Both the position numbers and the translations under genes were made by a program. From the NCBI GenBank assembly GCA_941918925.1, contig OW799235.1, positions 106,595,947-106,659,946 of the forward strand: DNA of 64,000 nucleotides. Direction: 5' to 3'. The DNA is from Phyto melanocephala. Taxonomy: Eukaryota; Arthropoda; Insecta; Diptera; Rhinophoridae. Positions within the stretch are counted from its first letter, which is position 1; the number at the start of each line of letters is the position of its first letter. The notes under the pieces are model-generated. The model did no database searches. It was not told the DNA's origin and saw nothing but the letters and a program-made list of their open reading frames with translations. Of this stretch, positions 11,886 to 24,539 are shown in pieces.

Positions 11886-12010
11886 ACTTCTGTAGTAGTT
11901 ATCTTGTCGAAAAGGATGAGAAAACTATATATCACTTCCAATGTCAATTTTCGGCACTGAAAAATAACCGAAGAACAATTTTCGGAGCCTGAAAACTACA
12001 TAGTCTATCG
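11886..12010 (+). pseudogene. LINE ORF2 C-terminal remnant
   Basis: One frame reads SDFCSSYLVEKDEKTIYHFQ then CQFSALKNNRRTIFGA. This fits the C-terminal cysteine/histidine region of jockey- or R1-like LINE ORF2 proteins, whose usual pattern is C..C then E..EHLLC.CPAL, with some cysteines already lost. A stop follows. The surrounding 11.1-12.35 kb is visibly less AT-rich than its neighbours and may hold more of the same LINE, but I could not read reverse-transcriptase motifs. Clade assignment is tentative. Confidence 0.5.
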
Positions 12011-12349
12011 TAAGTTGTACCTTGAAATAGTCCATTATGGGAAAATTAACCCTGTCTACGACAAATTTCCTTGAAATGATTGACTAACCTAGCCTAACAT
12101 CTCGGGGTACTGTTACGTTTCACCAAAGGTTCTTTATTGGTTATTGGGATTCTTTCAAATTACAGGCCCAACTTTGTCAATTGCCTCACAATGAAGAATA
12201 AAAACTAAGGTTTAAGTAGTCACCATAGTTTAACAGTGTAGAACAAATTACTATCTGTATGTCACTAGTTGATAACGTGGCAGTAGTTTAGCAGTGAAAA
12301 CTCAACCCCGTGATAGGCCGCCATCAGATTATGGCACTCGGTGACAGTG

Positions 12350-14640
12350 TATGATTCGTTTTAAACATGTATGATTCTTACAGAAGACACGAGTTCTTGT
12401 TTTACACATTTTATTCAGTTTGAAAATTGGGAGAAGACATTCGAAGATTTATACATTTTTTATTTATATATTTTATTATTTATTTATATTTATTTTAATT
12501 AGGAAAGTAATTAAAGAAGTCGAGATTTTTACACAGCATCCAAACATTTTCAAAAACTGCAAAACATACTCTTACAATAAGGCTGTGTTCCTGGTAAAAT
12601 ACATATTTAAAATCAGAATTCGCAGACTTGTGTAAACTTGTGTAAACGTAGTGCTTTCTTTGAGGACACGCCTGCAACAATTGTGGATTTAATAAAAAAC
12701 ATACACACATATGCGCAAGAATCCTATTACATTTTCGAATGGTAAATTCAAGTTTTCTTAGACTTTTATCTCTTTGATTTTATGGTTAATAAGAGTCGTA
12801 TTATTTTTTAGTTAGTACATACATACTTGTGTGTTACTCACATAAACTATAAATTGTACTTTTTGTTTAGTGAAGAATCACATTAAGCCTGGTCTGGCAT
12901 AAAACACTAGCGGATGTTGGACAATTTACGATGGTAATTTCTCTAAAAAACCATAAACAAGCTTAAAAAATGTAAGAGTTGTGTATGCGTAAATATATGT
13001 TTTTATGTGTGTTCGAATAGGGTTTGGAAAAATGTGTAGGACATTTATATTTATATGCTACAACTTAAAGGAGTTTTCTTGTAACTTAACATTTGAAATA
13101 TTACTATTTTTATACTTAGACTTTTTGCAACAAAAACAAAAAAAAAAAGATATTGCAATTATATAACTCTCCGTTTATATGGCGGAGTGCTTATACACAA
13201 TTTTGAATTTCTAGTTCTGCTGAATGAGAAAATTGCGACTGCAGCGGCCACTTTCTGCTTTCGTTATAAACATTTACTTATTTTATATTTAACGAAATAT
13301 TTCTGTATTAATTATATTTCTTATTTTGTTTTTGGTATTTAATTTTTATTTTAATAAACAAAGAAGTGACAATGTTATAGAATTGGCTTTCAAAAGCATC
13401 TGTTAATAAAGACTTCTTTTCGTAAGCAAGTAAGCTCTGAAACGAACACTAATTCAAAGTTTAGATTGAAAAATTATATGTTTTTGCAATAACTATAATT
13501 GCAATTAAGACATACGTATAAACGGGGTATATGATTCAGCCCCTGTAGTTTCCCACTTTATTTCAATAACTAGTTTAGTTATAGTATTTTTAATATTCAT
13601 ATTTCGTGAGAAAAATTCAATTTCAAATATTGTGTCTCAAGGTCTGCAATATAATCCATTTTAGTAAACGAACACTAGATTTTAATGTTGATATTTTTCC
13701 TACCTTTACCTTATTTAACACCCTTATGCGTGGTTACGAAGCATTTCCTCATCCCTTTTCTCTCTTGATTTTAAAAAGTATAAACAAACTGCATCGTTAA
13801 AAATAAATAATCATTCATACATTAGAAAAAATATATTAAAAAATATATTTTTATTTAGATTTTGTGTAGTTTTTTAAGTCGTTAGTTTTCACAGATGCCC
13901 TGCCGCAAATTAAGATATCATAAATACAAAGAATTTAATTAATCTATAATTTCATTTATTTTTCATATTGACTTTAAAACAAAAATGATAATATCAGAAA
14001 TTTTCAAATATCCTCTTTATTTTAGGTTAAATAAAAAATAATTTATCTTTAAATTCGAAAAAATGTCTCGCATTTAATTTATTTACAAATTGAAAAATAA
14101 AAAATTTTAAAAAATAAAATAATAGAAACTTATCTTTAAAAACCAAAAATAAATAAATTTTTTATAATCAAATACATTCACAAAATTTATTAAAAATTAG
14201 TACGGCCGTTTCGGAATAATAAATATACAGATACATAAATACACAGAGCCAAGAGTTTTTTTGTATAACTTAGTTGTTAGAGTATTTGCGCTTATTTCGA
14301 TTATATGTTGAGAAAAAAATATTATTAAAAAATGTTTTTAACTAACCAATTATACTGGTCTGTACCAAAAATTACCTTTAAATAAAAATATGTGGACCAT
14401 CCGTTTTTAGTTTTTTCTATCGGGCTCAAATTTTGTTTGGGCATGCGTAACATTTCGCGTGAAATAAGCCGATTATGCTGATAAATATCATCATAACTTG
14501 AGAACGATTAGTCGATTTTGATCAAGATACCAGATAATGGTTAACAATAAAACTTCTTTTAAGTCGGCTTTAAAACATTTTTAGTGTTTAAAAGTTATTC
14601 AGAAAGAAGTGGCGCCAGTATTTTATTTTCATCCATAATG
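12350..14640. other. AT-rich DNA without recognisable feature
   Basis: No supported gene. Overlapping opposite-strand open frames at 12420-12710 look like chance. A direct repeat of CTTGTGTAAA occurs at about 12627-12647. Confidence 0.5.
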
Positions 14641-14651
14641 AGTACTATTTT

Positions 14652-14705
14652 TTTACCCGCCACGAAAAAAATTGTAGGGGTATATTCATTTTGTCATTCC
14701 GATCG
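14652..14705 (+). mobile_element. DINE-1-like terminal fragment
   Basis: ACCCGCCACG, a poly-A stretch, then GGGGTATATTCATTTTGTC reproduces the reversed right end of the DINE-1-like family. Nothing further of the element is recognisable. Confidence 0.65.
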
Positions 14706-14789
14706 TATTAAAATTCTGTTTATATTATTATTATTGCAATAGAAATTTTATTTAAATTTTATTTTATTTAAGTGTGTTGTTTCTAAACA

Positions 14790-14860
14790 CAAAGATTGAT
14801 GAGTCAACTTCTTTTTGTTTTGGATGAGAAAGTTCAACTGGAACAAATGGTTGTCTTTTG
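14790..14860 (-). pseudogene. Probable mariner 3' scrap
   Basis: This stretch resembles 56550-56610, which lies just past the mariner transposase relic at 56.6 kb; both contain GATGA.TCAAC and a GAACAAAT run. A second resemblance exists between 15360-15480 and 57130-57245. Two decayed copies of one mariner family may be present. Weak. Confidence 0.3.
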
Positions 14861-15139
14861 TATACTGTGCCAAACTAGGCGCTAAATTAAAACTTATTAA
14901 AATGTTATCACATACAAGATTTTTACTACATATTTCGCTGGTTTTGAAATAATATACTTAGTGGATCCAGTTTCACCACAAAAGTGATAAAGTTGCTTAT
15001 AAACAGTGATGTTGACTTCTGCTACGTTTCTTTTGGGATGCCGTTTTAACCCTATTTTCAATGTACTAGCTCAGAACTGAATATACAATCGTAAAAATTT
15101 TCAAGTGGGGTGGGCCTTATAGCAAAATCTCTTTTATTA

Positions 15140-15260
15140 TACAGGGCGGTTCAAAAGTCCAGAAGGGGGTTAAAGATTTTTATATTTTGTTTATTGTTAA
15201 AAAAAATTAATTTTATTAAATAAAATGCAAATTCAATGGTGACTTTTTGCCCACCCTGTA
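15140..15260. mobile_element. 117-bp MITE with TA TSD
   Basis: TACAGGGCGGTTCAAAAGTC at the left pairs with the reverse of GACTTTTTGCCCACCCTGTA at the right. The element is 15142-15258 between TA dinucleotides. A TA target and CAGGG ends suggest a Tc1/mariner-type MITE. Confidence 0.75.
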
Positions 15261-15576
15261 GTATGCAAGAGCACATAGCGATTAGAATTAGAACATTTAT
15301 TTTTATAACATGGGAAGCAGCTTATTTAATTTACCGCCAAAAAAATCTAAAACAAGAGATTTATTAGAACAAATTCATTACCAAACAACATTATAATGTT
15401 GTATACTTACCCGAGTACGATGGTTGTATGTTTAATGAAAAATTTTTGCTTGTAGACATAAGGATTATATTATAATAAAAAGGATATAATTTAAAAAATA
15501 ATTACTTAGTATACAAATTGTATTTAAAAGAATATGTTCAATCAATATAACTAATAGCAAAGAACAAAAATTTGCT

Positions 15577-16440
15577 TAAAGCTTCGTACAGACGATGCAA
15601 ACAATTAGCAGGAAGTTGATTGCGTGTATGAACAGTCAGGAGAACATTTTGCTACAAAAACAAAGTTTGCAATATCTGTTTGCCCATCATTTGTTTGTAC
15701 ATCATTAATATGTGGGATCGGGATTTGATGAAAAAATGAATAGAAGAGTATGAGACTTACTCCGTCCTGTGGGATGTGTCTTCACCAGACTATAAAAACA
15801 AAATAAAAAACAAACAAAAAATTTAAATAAGAATAAACTGGAAAAGTTTATCAAAATGTTTATTATTTTATATACATACCAGTAGTTAAAAAACGTAATG
15901 TCAGGCCTTATCGCTCATTTGGTGGAATCGCAGGGCGCATTACAGTTCTGTTTTAGTTATAAAATATTTAACTTTTCCTAACAAAAAGTTAAAATCATTG
16001 ACGGACATCTGGAAAAAATTGAAATAGCTTTCTTCATCTTCATTTTCTAGTTCTTTTAAAAGGTTAGCATGAACGACTTTTTCATTTCTTTTCGAAATCC
16101 ACTCTCTCACACAGTACTTTAATTTTTTTACCGACTCCAAACTTGTTTGTTTTTTACGCTTAATTACAAGTGCTAAGACAGCAATTGCAGCAATTGATTG
16201 ATTTTTGAGTCGACATAATTTAAACACGTCTTTATTGATTGTCTTGCACAAAGAAACTGAAAACAAATAAGAACTTCAAAGCAATATATTGCATGCAACA
16301 ATCATGCAAAAGTTTTTATTCAAATAAAAGCAAAAAATTTTCATGCAATATTTGCATTGGTCTGAACAGTTGTGCAAACATTCGCTGCAAGTTATTCTGA
16401 ACTTGCTGCGAATTGTTTGCATCGTCTGTACGAAGCTTAA
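15577..16440 (-). mobile_element. PIF/Harbinger element with TAA TSD
   Basis: The terminal inverted repeats AGCTTCGTACAGACGATGCA start at 15580 and, reversed, end at 16437. TAA flanks both sides (15577-15579, 16438-16440). The 858-bp element holds only the N-terminal part of a Harbinger nuclease gene, so it is non-autonomous. Confidence 0.85.
15940..16266 (-). pseudogene. Harbinger transposase N-terminal fragment
   Basis: An open frame of 108 codons. Its second half (KYCVREWISKRN, HANLLKELENEDEESYFNFF, QMSVNDFNFLLGKVKYFITK) fits the conserved start of PIF/Harbinger nucleases: R.W..R, then LL.EL..ED...F..F.RM, then FD.LL..V...I.K. The frame ends at the expected start of the catalytic domain; no DDE residues remain. 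The frame is intact, which suggests the element is relatively young or that only this exon has been kept. Full-length family proteins are roughly three to four times longer. Confidence 0.75.
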
Positions 16441-16619
16441 GAAAACAGAAAATATAGTCCATTTCATTTATAGCCCTAACATAATTATTACATGACACTT
16501 TAATCCATGTTTCTCTTTGCGTGTATGACAATCAAAGTAAAATTTTTTTACATTTTATAACATATTGTCTCTACAATATTATTTTCTCCCGCTCAAGTTG
16601 GGTATTTTCCATGTTTTTA

Positions 16620-16843
16620 TATTTAATCAAGGCATATTTATTCATCAGGTACTCTTGATTCGCCAGCTGATTATTTTTTTCAGCACTTATTTTAAATTTT
16701 AGCTGTCAAAATGCATAAATAAAACACAATTTTCTCTCTTTTCTAATTTATTTCAAATGCCAAACTTCATATATAAAAAATATAAACAAAAAATTCTCTC
16801 CGAACTGCAACTACCTGATGAATAAATATGCCTTGTATTTAAT
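16620..16843. mobile_element. Palindromic hAT-type MITE, copy 1
   Basis: Element 16628-16835 (208 bp) starts CAAGGCATATTTATTCATC and ends with the same sequence reversed. TATTTAAT flanks it on both sides as an 8-bp TSD. No coding sequence. An 8-bp TSD points to hAT. Confidence 0.88.
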
Positions 16844-16849
16844 GTAATA

Positions 16850-18900
16850 TTTAGTATAAGGCAGGCTTTTGGAGTTAGCTAAAAAATTCTATAATATGTA
16901 TAATAAGATGCTGTATTCAAATTAAGTTTTATTATATTGTTTACAATTTCTTTGTATTCTTCCGTTAGAAATTTTTCCAAATGTCACTTAAAAAATATAT
17001 TTGTCACGTTCTAAAAAATAATTTTAATATCAGCTTTTAAGTAAGATATCGGATTTCTAATTTGAGCCATTAAAAACAACTTCAAAACATTTCGTAACTA
17101 AATTGCAAATTATGCAAATACTTGTGCAAGTGATGGAAGTTATTTGCGCTTTATTAAGCATAAATATCTTAAGATGCTTCGATTTTCAACATTACAATAG
17201 AGGAATATTAATCTTTGATATCATAAAATTATTCGAATGTATGCACATATATTACTACAATGTGAAATTATTTTCAGAGGTTGATAGTGTTTTTAAATAC
17301 AATAAAATTATAGAATTCGATCAAATGAAATAATAATTAATTCCGAAATACAATAAAGTGCAAATATGATTAACAAGTTAATCCTTAATATTAACGTTAA
17401 ATATAAAATCAGAGAAACCGTAGCAAAAGATTTTTAATTATACTATTGTAAGTGAGCAATTTTGTATATCTAAAAGTAACTATAGCAAAATCATTACAAT
17501 AAGATTTATTTTATCTGCATTTAATATCAGCCCTCTTTTATATTTCAAACTTCATTTTTTGCTATCAAAATATAAAAAATTATGCATCTATTTACATCAT
17601 AATATTCTTAACAAAAGCATCTTAAACACCTCCCTCAATTCCTTCACCATCGATGCTGTCATCATTATCATCTTTATACTTAGTTTTGTTACAGCATCCT
17701 CATAACGCTCACGCACCATAAAATCAAAAGTGAACTTCTAAAATAATACAATATTGTTGTAAGTGTTATTGTTCTTATTGTAAATATTGTATGAATTATT
17801 CTCGATTTAGTCATGGCAGTCGTTGAAGAAAGTGTCTGTGGCTGCAGTAGAATGAAGAATATAGTATGAACACTAGCAGCAGTATTTTGTCAGTAGGGAG
17901 TTAAAAGTAGTTGTAGTAGTAACAGTAGCAGTAGTAGTAGTAGTAGTAGTACCATTAAATGTAACGTTAAACATTAAGCTTCTACATTACTCACTTTCAA
18001 CCGTCATAATTTATAGTAATTTATTTAAACGGAAACCACCATTAATATTTTCTCTCTCAAAACTTAAGCACAAAAAGTCAAGGAAGCATGTTTTAGCTCC
18101 CCAGTGCATTAAAGAAGTAGCAAAGTAAAAAGAATTTTGCCAAATAGTAAAATGTCGACACTTTTGATGATTTTTTAGTGCAAGGCATCTTAATATAAAA
18201 AAAATCCTGTTTTTTTTATATGAGGCATTAAAGGATTATTTTATTTTTTATAATTTTTAGATAAAAATGAAATTTAATGCAGAGTATTTTGCAAATAGGC
18301 CTAGAATATATAATTATAAAAACTTGATCTTTGTTGTGACTAGCATAAGATTATCTTTCTTCATATAAATAGACCAAGGAAGAGTCTTCTCCTTTATTTA
18401 TCAAAATCGTTCTAGTATTTTGGAGGTTTTAGAGGCGCTTAAATATTAAAATAAAAAACACACAATTAAGAGCACTATAAATGGCTAAGACGAATGTTAG
18501 ACATCCATCAATAACAACAACAACTTTAATCACTTTCTTTGTTAAGGTCTATTTTGCTTCTTATTTATTTATTTTGTTATATTGAGTCTAAAAATGAAAC
18601 CCAAGTATTTCCAGCAAAAAGAATTGGAAGTAGTGCAAAGCGAATTACATTTTAAAGACTTCTAAATCAATTGTGTAAAAGCAATAATTCTAAATGCCTC
18701 CCTATATGCAAAGCAGTTTGTCATAAATGATGTGCTTAAAAATCATCTTATACAATTCATGTAAACAAATAAAATTAACTCAAGTAACAGCGGATGCTTT
18801 TGACCATATATGCATGAGTTTTGTGTTAAAATAGAGTGCAGTTCATTAAAATATTCATGTAAACACATGATCTCCAATGACACGCTAATGTTATAACCAT
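16850..18900. other. AT-rich DNA with one AGT microsatellite
   Basis: No gene recognised. A 76-codon open frame at 17103-17333 has no recognisable similarity. Confidence 0.5.
17907..17951. repeat. (AGT)n microsatellite
   Basis: About a dozen AGT units, with interruptions at the left side and a clean run at the right. Confidence 0.9.
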
Positions 18901-18921
18901 TGTGCTTTTACTTAAATATGA

Positions 18922-19870
18922 TCATCTCGTCACCAGTTGGATCCCTGCAAATTCATTTTTTTGCTGGGTTTTTAACAGTAATATTAACCACTTCTCTATA
19001 TAACAATAATCGCGAAGTCGACGATAAAATAGGTGAGTCATAGAAATTTCCTTTATTGAATTCAACTTAAGTAGATGTTGTAGTATAGGGTCTCTTATTC
19101 TGCCAAATTTGTCCATAGAGAAATTATATGAATATGAGAAACATCGCTATAAATTCAGAGTAGGGGTGTCAAAAATTTTCTGATAATGATTTCAACTTAG
19201 ATATCTCATTAATCCTCTAAATATTTTGATAAATTGTATGAATTTTGAGAAGAAAAAGTCATTAAAGAGATGGCTATTGAAGTGGGTGTATATGCTTCAT
19301 TCTCCGTTATACAATAATAATAATCAAAAACAAATATTTATCAAATTTCAGAATCGTATATCTAATTCTTTCGGTTTTATGACGTTTCAAATAGACTAAA
19401 AAAGACACTGTGCGGGCTAAATTTTCGAAGATTTTGATGTAGAATTTCTTTCGTAATGTACGGCCTTAAACAAATATTTAGGGAAATATACTTGAGAAAT
19501 ATTCCTTTGGAATTTTATAACACTACTTCATTACATTTAGACGGTAATCACATTTTATTTGAAGTAAGAAAGATATTTTTTATGACCTCCTCATGCATTA
19601 TTAGTTAAAAGACCGATTTTGCCAAATTTCGATACCAAACATTTTTGGTGTATTTAAAATATTCCGGCGAAATGCCATCTCTCTAACTTTTTTGCTCAAA
19701 CTCTAACGTGATTTCAATTAACGGAAAGACGAACGGACATGGTTTGGTTAATCTAATCTAGCACTATGAAGTTATGCAGTTTATGGGGTCTAAAATTAAT
19801 ATTTCTGAGTGTCTTGAACTGAGTGACAAAATTATTATACCCTTACAACATTTGTTCGTGGGGTGGTGAG
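18922..19870 (-). mobile_element. Old DINE-1-related relic
   Basis: The order of landmarks matches the younger copies: a GGACAT block after a degenerate GACGGA stretch, then TTTATGGGGTCTAAAAT, a GTGACAAAATTATTATACCC block and a GTGGGGTGG hairpin arm. The sequence is far more diverged, so this is an older sister family. Confidence 0.6.
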
Positions 19871-19984
19871 ATTAAAAACATCACATAATTAATAGAGTTA
19901 TAATATTTTAATTGGTTTTGTCAAACTTTGTTCTAAAATTTCTTTTAATACTCTTCAAAATTTTACGACCTCATAAGCTTATGA

Positions 19985-21160
19985 CTAGTGTAGTCGAATG
20001 AACAATGTCCATTTATCCATATTTTGATTAAAATCAATTTTTAGAAGTTGTTAAATTTTGCAAAGACCTTTAATTAATACCAATATTTTAGAAATATCCG
20101 GGAATGAATTACCATTGAAATTGAGTGAAATCATTTTATAACTCCCTGAAATATAACGGACGAAATGGATACAACTGCTTCTTTTTTTATCATATTTTTT
20201 GCAATAAAAATTAACATTTTTAATTTTTTATTTAAAGACACACATGTTACTATTTTTATCGATTACTATCTGGCAAAAATACTGGCAGAAATAATTTAAA
20301 GAAATATAAATGTTTTTAAATTTATAAAGCTTCTCAAACTCTTAAATAATTTTTGGGCAGACTAGTAACACCGTATTAAAACTGTAGCCCCAAAAAGTTA
20401 TTCTGAGAAGAACTTACAATTCGATTAGAAAGTACTTGAGATTTAAGCACGACAATAGAACTACTTTGTTTTTTTCCTAAATTTTACAAACGTAAATTGA
20501 TTTCTTCAGCTTTCAGATAACTGATATAGACAATGTGAAAGTGCTCCGCTAAAGCTACCTTTACACCATCTGATTTCTCATCTAAATTGAGCTATTGACT
20601 TAAATTTAAAGCTCTCATCAGTTCCAAAAATTGTTAAAGTTATTAGGTTTAACAAAAATATACTTGTAAAAGATATTCTAAATAAAAAAAAAATACAGAA
20701 TTTACTTCTAGACGTAAACCAGTGGTCAAACTTAAATGAGAACTCAGATAGAGTAAAGGTAGCATAACAGAATATAACTCTTTACAAAACAAAAAATGTA
20801 AAATCCATAATGCTCTCCGCTCTAAAAATGCGTACAATAAATTTATATTGAATGAGACCATTTCAATCCATTCAATGTTGTTATCAAATGAAAGGCTTGA
20901 CCAGTAGAATACAATAAAATAAGAAAAGTTTAAACCTAAGATGGTGTCCTAAATTAAATGGTGGATATATGGTAAAAATCCAATATGGCGTCCGAAAAAA
21001 ATGGCGAAAGTTTTTCTCTTAAACTCAACGTTATAAGTATCAAATGATAGAACTTGACTAACAGAATAGAGTTAAATGTGTATAATTCAATAATTTAAGA
21101 CGGCGACGGAAATAATAAAGTAAAATGGCGTATAACATTGTATTGAAAATCCAGGGTAAG
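19985..21160. repeat. Degenerate dispersed repeat
   Basis: Contains ATGGTGTCCTAAATTAAATGG and ATGGCG/GACGGCG motifs, with a near 100-bp periodic feel. It resembles 35880-36290. Likely an old DINE-1-related relic; boundaries are uncertain. Confidence 0.35.
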
Positions 21161-21169
21161 GCTTGTTAG

Positions 21170-22347
21170 ATGCTAGCTTAAATCATCATGGTCTAAGTTT
21201 CCTTTTTTAATCCAATTTTGCTTCCTAAGATACAAATACGCTTCCTAACTTAATACTTTTTGTGAATTGATTTGTTGTTATAGTAGCTTAAATGTATTGT
21301 TGGTTATTTTTTTCTTGGCCTTCCTTATATGCCCTCTTCCTTGGATATCTGTCACACCGTAAATATTGCATTTAATTTTTGATTTTTTTAACAAAACAGA
21401 AACAAGTAACTGACCTGAGTAGAAAAAAATGAACACAAAAAGTGTTTACTCAAAATTTAATAAAACACTCAATCCGTGTATATGGAAACAACTTTGTTGT
21501 AAAAAAACATAAATATATAAATAAATAAATTTTTTGTAAAATTTATCAGTTAGAATATCTACTCCTATACAATGGCTTGCCGTGATTAATGCAAACCCTA
21601 AATGAGTAGATACATTTTTAAAATTAAAAATCTAAAAAATATTTCAAAATGTTTTAAAATTTTGGTAAAGAATTATTTAATGTATAAAAATATGTAAATT
21701 TTTGGAGATTGTATGAAACAAGAAATATTAAATTAAAAACTTTTTGATTGAACTTATTGAATTTAGAAAATTTACTAACGCGCTATACTACCGAGTTACA
21801 TTTACATTAATAATTTAAAAAATATTCCAATTTAAGCTTTTGATTTGCACAAATAGAAGATGAATTATTATATCTAAGTTTAACGGTAAATGTAGAAAAC
21901 ACTTTCCAACAAATATTAAATAGACTAGTAACACAATCCTATAGATATATATATGTATGTACATTTTATTTAAATTTATTATTGTATTTTTTCTTCAAAG
22001 CATAAAATCAACATACCATATCTACTCTTTAACATTTGGAAATACTTTAAAAGATGTTATAAATCATAATTGTGGTATAATAAAAATTCACTTCAAGCAA
22101 CATCTTGTTGCTGCTCTAGTCAGTGTGCAAGAGTTTCTCTCTAGTTTTAGTTCAAATTCCTCACAAATAATGTTCGAATAAATTCATAATTGAGTGCATT
22201 ATGTTATTAAATGTAGAAAAAAAAGTTAAACAAAAAAAGTTGTTACATTTTCTACGCAGTTGTAAATGGTATTTTCATTTTATGTTTTTCCTTCGCAAAA
22301 TATTTTAAACTTTTGCTAAAGTATTTCAGTGTAATGAAATAAAAAAA
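21170..22347. other. AT-rich DNA without recognisable feature
   Basis: No gene or element recognised. A 74-codon open frame at 21957-22181 has no recognisable domain. Confidence 0.5.
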
Positions 22348-22492
22348 AACAAGTAAGAGCACTATATTCGGCTGTGCCGAATCTTTTATACCCACCACCA
22401 ATTTTGTGTACATTTAAAGCACAATATTTATTATTTTGTTAATCGATATGGAATAATCTCTTTATAATAAAATATGTATCACTTTCTTTGTA

Positions 22493-23100
22493 TAGGGTGG
22501 TTAAATTTTAAGGGCCCATGTTGAAGGTGAACTACACCTAGTCTTTAAATTTGTTTTCTGCATTTCACTTGACATTTCTCAATCTCAAACTTACTCAATT
22601 TGATCCGTGGAAAGATACGCAAACGAGCAACGCTTTAAAGTTATTCAGGTTTTTTATAAAAATCAGAATGAATTTTGTGCACTTCGTAGTTCTTTTGATC
22701 AACATAATCATTCAAATTTGTCCACAATCGGGAGAGTTGTAATAAATATTTAAATTTCTGCAAAACAGGTCTGTAAAAAATTTTAGAAAATCTGTGAATG
22801 CCTTCTTAGTGCATTGAATGGAAACCACTGATGGTTTTTGTGATAGTGTGGCAAAAGAGCAGTCAACCTCGCCTCATCATCATGTCCAACAATTGAGCAT
22901 CAACATTGTCATTGAAAATTTGGACCATCAGATGAAGGAATTGCGCCAAGGATGGGGGGGGAGCCATTTGGTCGATATTTTGTTAAATACATAATTGAAC
23001 CATACAAATATTATAATTACAAAAAGAAATAATAATAATATCCCAAATAATTTGTGTTTTATTTAAATACAACATCGGTCTTTAAAATTTAACCGCCCTT
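22493..23100 (+). mobile_element. Internally deleted mariner nested in copy C
   Basis: Inverted repeats are present at both ends. After the N-terminal piece the sequence passes to KELRQGW and GGHLADILLNT-like codons near 22933-22990. That matches the extreme C-terminus of mariner transposases (RGGHL.DI.F.T). The catalytic DDE domain is therefore deleted. Confidence 0.8.
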
Positions 23101-23280
23101 TAAAACTTCGATATGCTACTAAAATGCTTTTGTAAATATAGTCTTTCAATGAAAGTGGGCGTTAAATTAGGCGTGTCAATAAAGTTTCTGCTAAAAAATA
23201 CAACTTAGTTATTTTAATATAGTCCTTTATTTTCCCAAAAACTTTGTCAATAGAGAAATTACATGAATTTAAAATAAACC

Positions 23281-23856
23281 GTTATATGGGAGGTAGGCGT
23301 TAAAGTGGGCGTGTCACCTAAACTTTTTGGCACAACAATTACATTGATTAGAAGAATATATGTAGCAAATTTTATCATAAGACCTCTACTTTTGGCGGTT
23401 TTATGAGCTTTAAAATTTCAATAACGGTAGATAACGTGAAAAGTGGGCGTTATAGTAGGCATGTCAAAGTTATTTTTGCGAATGAGCTCAACTTAGGTGT
23501 TTCAATATAGCCCTTTATTATTCCAAAATCTTTATTATTAGAGGAATTATATAAATTTTTGGTAAAACGTTATATGGGAGGTGGGCGTAAAAGTAGGCGT
23601 GGTACCTTAATTTTATGGCACAGTAATGATATTGCCTAGGGGGACATACGTAGCAAATTTTAATATCATACCTCTAATTTTGGCGGTTTTATGAGCTTTT
23701 AAATTTCATTAACGGTAGATAACGTGAAAAGTGGGCGTTATAGTAGGCGTGTCAAAGTTATTTTTGCGAATGAGTACAACTTAGGTGTTTCAATATAGGC
23801 CTTTATTATTCCAAAATCTTTATTAATAGAGAAATTATATGAATTTTAGTTAAACC
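23281..23856 (-). repeat. Two 288-bp tandem modules, copy C
   Basis: Landmarks at 23281, 23569 and 23857 are exactly 288 bp apart. Confidence 0.9.
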
Positions 23857-24348
23857 GTTATATGGGAGGTGGGCGCAAAAGTGGGCGTGGCACATTGATT
23901 TTCCGTTACAAGAAAGCGCCTCACCAAAAAACAAAGTGTGCAAAATTTCAGAGTCGTACATCCAATTTTGTTGCTTTTATGACGTTTTTGTTTTTAAATA
24001 TACCGAAAAATACACTGTGCGGTATAAATTTTCGTACATTTTGATCGATAGCTGCTCTCCTAATGCATAGACTTAGACAATTTTCAGGGAAAAATATTGC
24101 CTTTACCCAGGAAATATATATTCGAAGTTTCATGAGTCTACGTTAAGGCGTTTGGACACAATTCCATTTTATTCGATGTTTGAAGGACACGGTTTTTTCG
24201 ACCTACTCTTGCTTTTCGAGCTATAACTCTCTTCCTAATATTCCGATTTAGCCCATTTTTAATACCAAACAAACCTTGTCTATAAGAAAGATTCTGGCAA
24301 AATTTGAGCCCCCTAGCTTTTTCGGTGCGACCTCTATCGTGCTTTCAA

Positions 24349-24401
24349 CAGACGGACAGACGGACAGACGGACAGACGGACAGACGGACAGACGGACGGA
24401 C
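24349..24401. repeat. CAGACGGA tandem repeat, expanded
   Basis: About six octamer units, compared with about one to three in copies A, B and D and the 29-kb copy. Confidence 0.85.
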
Positions 24402-24539
24402 ATAGCTAGATCGTCATAAAATCAAACCCCGATTCAGAATATATATACTTTATGGGGTCTAAAATGGATATTTCGATGTGTTACAAACGGAATGACAAAA
24501 TGAATATACCCCCACCATTTTTTTGGTGGCGGGTATAAC

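Larger units (their letters stand above)
22348..24538 (-). mobile_element. DINE-1-like element, copy C
   Basis: Both ends are intact: the TTCGGCTGTGCCGAA hairpin and TATACCCACCACC at left, and GGTGGCGGGTATAA at right. The nested mariner is at 22493-23100. Two full 288-bp modules begin at 23281, with a further partial one from 23857. It has the longest CAGACGGA run of all copies (24349-24401). Confidence 0.8.

Noticed and set aside
17600..17720. Possible exon with TCATCATTATCATCTTTA-type coding look
   Set aside because: No sustained open frame and no splice sites in register.
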